A stretch of DNA of 64,000 nucleotides from assembly GCA_963726825.1 (NCBI GenBank), contig CAVSDT010000002.1, positions 620,001 to 684,000 on the forward strand, read 5' to 3'. Positions 61,386 to 64,000 of this stretch are shown one piece after another (the first letter of the stretch is position 1; each line of letters opens with the position of its first letter). Both the position numbers and the translations under genes were made by a program. This DNA comes from DATLGB01 sp963726825. GTDB taxonomy: Bacteria; Actinomycetota; Thermoleophilia; Solirubrobacterales; Solirubrobacteraceae. The notes below the pieces were generated by a model. It saw nothing but the letters and a program-made list of their open reading frames with translations. It did no database searches and was not told the origin of the DNA.

Positions 61386-62795
61386 TCAGGCGCGCGCGGC
61401 CTTGGCGGCGCGGGCCTTGGCGGCGCGGGCCTTGGCCATCCGGGCCTTGGCGATCCGGGCCTTGGCGGCCCGGGCCCGCGCGGCCTTGGCCCTGCGGGCG
61501 CGGACCTTGGCGGCGGCGGGCCGGTGGGTGCGGCGCGCCGCGGCCGGCTTGGGCGCCGCAGCCACCGGGGCGGCCGGTGCCGTCGCGGGCGTCGCGGCCG
61601 TGGCGGGGGCGGCGGTCGCGGCCGGCGCCGGCGTCGCCGGGGCGGGCTGTGCCGGAGCGTCGGCCGCCGGGGCGGGCTGTGCCGGGGCGGGCTGTGCCGG
61701 GGCGGGCTGCGTCGGGGCGGGCTGTGCCGGGGCGGGCTGCGCCGGCTCGGCGGGAGCGGCGGCGCCCGTGCGCTTGGCGATCGTGTCGTACCCGGCGGCG
61801 GAGGCGCAGGCGCCGGACTTCAGGCGGTAGTCGCCGGCGGCGGCGTCGACGAAGGGGCTCGTGGTCGTGGTGTTGTCGGCCACCGTGAAGCCGCCCGAGC
61901 TCGTGTCGGTGTTGGTGCGGTTGGCGAGGCAGTTGTGGCGGGCGATGTTGCCGGTGCCTTGGCCTGAGCCCCACCAGGATTCGATGCCGGTGGTGCGGGT
62001 GGAGGTGGCGATGACGTTGTGTTCGACGATGTTGTCGCTTGAGGCGGTGCCGTCGGCGCCGGCGAACTTGACGCCGGCGCCGTTGTCGACCATGACGTTG
62101 TGGGTGACGAGGGTGCGTTGGGCGTTGGGGTAGAGGTGGACGGCGTAGGAGGCGGAGCGCAGGAAGAGGTTGTCGGTGACGAGGGTGTCGTTGGCCTGGT
62201 CGAGGTAGAGGGCGTGGTCGAAGAAGCCGTGTTGGGGGTTGCCGCAGTCGTGGAAGGTGTTGTTGCGCACGATGGTGCGGTTGGCGATGCCCCAGCTGCC
62301 GGTTCCGCCGAGCACGGCGCAGATGGCGCGCTTGTCGTTGGTGATGTCGTTGCCGTCGAGGATGACGTCGTTGGCGTTGACCTTCACGGAGGTGGTGGTG
62401 TCGCCGGCGATGTCGCGGCGCCCGTCGATGTCGAGATCGGCGAGGGTGACGCGGTCGGCGCCCTTGGGCACGTACACGATCCCCCGCACCGTCGCACGCT
62501 CACCCGGAACCGACCGCAGCGTGACGTCGGCGCGGGGAACACGGACGACGTAGGGGCCGGTGACCTCCTGGTCGTAGGTGCCGGCCTTCAGGCACCCGGT
62601 CTGGCCGGCCGAGAGGCCGTCCAGCACGGCCTGGGCGGTGCGCACCGGCGCGGCGAGCGTGCCGGCGTTGCGGTCGTCGCCGGTGGGGGAGCCGTAGCGG
62701 TCGCACGTCGTGGCGGCGCCCGCCGCGGGGGCGAGGGCGCTGACGGCGGCGACGGCGGCACTGCAGGCGAGCGAGACGGCCAAGCGGCGGGACAT
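61386..62795 (-). CDS. Secreted beta-helix protein with Pro/Ala repeats and basic Lys/Arg/Ala tail
   Basis: A 469-residue protein. Sec signal peptide (RRLAVSLACSAAVAAVSALA), the same beta-helix core as its neighbour (residues about 94-298 identical), a disordered stretch with PAQPA repeats from 15-bp DNA units (61681-61740), and a C-terminal tail of Ala-Lys-Ala-Arg repeats like histone H1 tails. The basic tail could bind acidic EPS, teichoic acids or extracellular DNA (inference). ATG 62795 is preceded by GGAGAA six bases away; a cyclic di-GMP-I riboswitch controls the leader. Confidence 0.85.
   Translation of the reverse strand: MSRRLAVSLACSAAVAAVSALAPAAGAATTCDRYGSPTGDDRNAGTLAAPVRTAQAVLDGLSAGQTGCLKAGTYDQEVTGPYVVRVPRADVTLRSVPGERATVRGIVYVPKGADRVTLADLDIDGRRDIAGDTTTSVKVNANDVILDGNDITNDKRAICAVLGGTGSWGIANRTIVRNNTFHDCGNPQHGFFDHALYLDQANDTLVTDNLFLRSASYAVHLYPNAQRTLVTHNVMVDNGAGVKFAGADGTASSDNIVEHNVIATSTRTTGIESWWGSGQGTGNIARHNCLANRTNTDTSSGGFTVADNTTTTSPFVDAAAGDYRLKSGACASAAGYDTIAKRTGAAAPAEPAQPAPAQPAPTQPAPAQPAPAQPAPAADAPAQPAPATPAPAATAAPATAATPATAPAAPVAAAPKPAAARRTHRPAAAKVRARRAKAARARAAKARIAKARMAKARAAKARAAKAARA
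61681..61740 (-). repeat. Four 15-bp tandem repeats encoding PAQPA units
   Basis: Units of GCCGGGGCGGGCTGT with one or two changes, in frame with the beta-helix gene; degenerate copies continue toward 61640. Confidence 0.75.
61904..62515 (-). repeat. 612-bp beta-helix core, copy B
   Basis: Partner of 60401-61012; same orientation, no difference found by eye. Boundaries fall inside both coding sequences and keep the frame (204 codons). Confidence 0.9.
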
Positions 62796-62845
62796 GGGCG
62801 GTTCTCCGTGTGGGACGCGATCCGCCACCGCGTGCTGCTTCCTCT

Positions 62846-62920
62846 TCGGTAGCCCGGCTGACTCCGCAAGGAGTCCCGTGGCTTTGCGTCCCGCCCTTGC
62901 GAGCGGTTTGCCGTTTCGGA
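62846..62920 (-). promoter_or_regulatory. Cyclic di-GMP-I (GEMM-I) riboswitch
   Basis: On the minus strand all hallmark pieces occur in order: GGCAAACC (62912 to 62905), a hairpin with a GCAA tetraloop (62904 to 62893), the invariant GGGACGCAAAGCC (ending at 62880), a perfect GACTCC-TTGC-GGAGTC hairpin (62875 to 62860), and GGGCTACCG (62855 to 62847). This matches the Vc2-type fold that binds c-di-GMP. Downstream, GGCGG (62826 to 62822) can pair with CCGCC (62801 to 62797) around the GGAGAA ribosome site, a possible translational switch. Confidence 0.93.
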
Positions 62921-62980
62921 GGCGGAATCTGTGGGTTCTGGGGGTGCGCCGGACCGGCGCCGTACCCCGCTCATCGGGCG

Positions 62981-62995
62981 AGTCCTGTCAGGACT
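62981..62995. promoter_or_regulatory. Perfect 15-bp palindrome upstream of riboswitch
   Basis: AGTCCTGTCAGGACT, symmetrical about its central T. It lies about 60 bases upstream of the riboswitch, where a promoter or operator could be. No factor is assigned. Confidence 0.45.
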
Positions 62996-63021
62996 GCAGC
63001 CCGACGCGGCGGGCGTCGATC

Positions 63022-63037
63022 AGCCGTCCAGACGGCT
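63022..63037 (-). terminator. Hairpin after the alpha/beta hydrolase stop
   Basis: AGCCGTC and GACGGCT arms separated by two bases, directly after the TGA. Terminator-like, but without a U-tract. Confidence 0.5.
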
Positions 63038-64000
63038 TCAGGGCGCCGTGACGGGCGCGGGCGCCGCCGGCGCCGGCGCCCCGTCGGCCGGCAGCATGCG
63101 CGCCAGCGCCTCGTCGAGCACCGCATGGGCGGCGTGCTGCGCGGGCACCGGCTTGAGCGTGTGGCTGAAGTACGGCAGGTCGTGCATCGGGATGCCCAGG
63201 CGCTCGAGCACGGGGGTCAGCCCGGCGGCCTCGAGCTCGGCGACCATCGGCTCGGCCACCGAGAACGCGAGCTCGAGCGACTGGCCGCGCGAGTGGAGGA
63301 TGTCCAGCGCCGCGGCGAGCTGCTCCTGCGGGCGGTCGACGCCGTTGCCGCGGTTGAGCAGGCGCGTGACCGGCATCGTCGCGACCCACTTCACGAGCCG
63401 CCACAGCCGCTGGAGCCGCCGCTCGCCGATGAGGACGTTGCGGAAGCCGCGCGGGGTGACGATGCGCAGCAGTCGGCGCAGCTCCTTCCTGGACTCCGCC
63501 TGCCGGCTCCAGAAGAACTGGCGCTGGTTGACGCCGATGGCGCCGCGCACGCGCTCGTCGGCAAGCGCGCCCTGGAAGGCCCAGTAGGCCCCGGAGCACA
63601 TCCCGGCGATCACGAAGCGCGCGGGCAGGCCGCGGGCGGCCAGCGCGTCGAGCGCCGTCGAGAGCTGCCTGGCGAAGCGCGTGTGGTGGAACGTGTCGAC
63701 CGTCGTGTAGGCCGACCGCTCGCCGTCGGCGTCGCCGATGCCCTCGAAGTCCATCCGGAACGTCGCCACGCCGTCGGCGGCCCAGCGCCGGGCGGCCTCG
63801 GTCCACATGCGGTTCGGGCCGATGTGGCGCAGGGCTCCGGCGTTGAGGAGCACGGCGGTCGCGCGCGCGGGGACGTCGACCGGCTCGGTCAGCACGCCGT
63901 ACAGCCGTCCGGCGCCGCCCGTGAGCAGGAGCGGGGTCTCCCGCAGGCGCGTGCCCCCGACGTCGAAGACGACGTCGTCGAAGCCCTCCGGCACCGTCAG
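63038..64000 (-). CDS. Alpha/beta hydrolase (5' end possibly beyond the window)
   Basis: At least 318 residues from a GTG at 63994; the frame stays open to the window edge, so the true start may lie outside. Alpha/beta hydrolase features: LLNAGALRHIGPNRMWTEAA, FRMDFEGIGDADGERSAYTT and the nucleophile elbow IAGMCSGAYWAF. The elbow reads G-M-C-S-G, so the nucleophile position holds Cys rather than Ser, as in some exopolysaccharide or exosortase-associated hydrolases. It may act on an acylated carrier or sugar. The tail is Ala/Pro-rich. Confidence 0.75.
   Translation of the reverse strand: MTVPEGFDDVVFDVGGTRLRETPLLLTGGAGRLYGVLTEPVDVPARATAVLLNAGALRHIGPNRMWTEAARRWAADGVATFRMDFEGIGDADGERSAYTTVDTFHHTRFARQLSTALDALAARGLPARFVIAGMCSGAYWAFQGALADERVRGAIGVNQRQFFWSRQAESRKELRRLLRIVTPRGFRNVLIGERRLQRLWRLVKWVATMPVTRLLNRGNGVDRPQEQLAAALDILHSRGQSLELAFSVAEPMVAELEAAGLTPVLERLGIPMHDLPYFSHTLKPVPAQHAAHAVLDEALARMLPADGAPAPAAPAPVTAP

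Overview
The window is very GC-rich, densely packed bacterial DNA. It contains no rRNA, tRNA, IS element, phage or CRISPR array that I can recognise. Gene content and signals point to a high-GC actinobacterium, most likely class Thermoleophilia (Solirubrobacterales-like; this placement is inference). Supporting points are the Gram-positive-type LexA box, LPxTG surface proteins, a glutaredoxin-Rex pair, a K+-independent proton pyrophosphatase, the tsaE-tsaB-rimI-tsaD order and many GTG starts. Genes usually abut or overlap by ATGA/GTGA, and no stretch over 300 bases lacks a gene.

Region 1 (1-16.8 kb): the 3' end of uvrB, then a first exopolysaccharide (EPS) locus. It holds two BioF2-type GNAT proteins, a nucleotidyltransferase/kinase-like protein, a flippase, an ATP-grasp enzyme, a polysaccharide deacetylase, three glycosyltransferases (one frameshifted), a glycosidase-like secreted protein, an O-antigen ligase, a Wzz/tyrosine kinase and an initiating sugar transferase. 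Region 2 (16.9-26.8 kb): GNAT, MutY-like glycosylase, DivIVA-like protein, M32 carboxypeptidase, FtsH with an altered pore loop, LexA-controlled uvrA, and a LysM/transglycosylase. Region 3 (26.9-35.0 kb): acyltransferase, a phosphate-transport group (Pit, DUF47), panB, an unusual DUF2520-PanC fusion, uracil-DNA glycosylase, GNAT, and a flippase gene broken by a hairpin/tandem-repeat insertion. Region 4 (35.1-44.9 kb): LPxTG protein, the t6A operon, a subtilase-like protein without catalytic residues, glutaredoxin, Rex, a GCS2-family ligase, a DUF1844-like protein and the proton pyrophosphatase.

Region 5 (44.9-64 kb): a second EPS/cell-surface locus. It has a deacetylase, a 1135-residue coiled-coil protein, two O-antigen ligase-like proteins, an LPFTG protein, a second Wzz/kinase, a second sugar transferase behind a 194-nt structured leader, glycosyltransferases, a truncated sugar transferase, and two secreted beta-helix proteins. 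The beta-helix genes share a 612-bp block that looks identical, between divergent ends. The second one sits behind a clear cyclic di-GMP-I riboswitch, so the locus is probably tied to c-di-GMP signalling. The window ends inside an alpha/beta hydrolase gene.

The most notable items are the riboswitch, the identical beta-helix cores, the DUF2520-PanC fusion whose linker is encoded by a palindromic/tandem repeat, the inserted hairpin that splits a flippase gene, the dead subtilase fold, and recurring leaderless-type promoters (TAnnnT 6-8 nt before the start codon).
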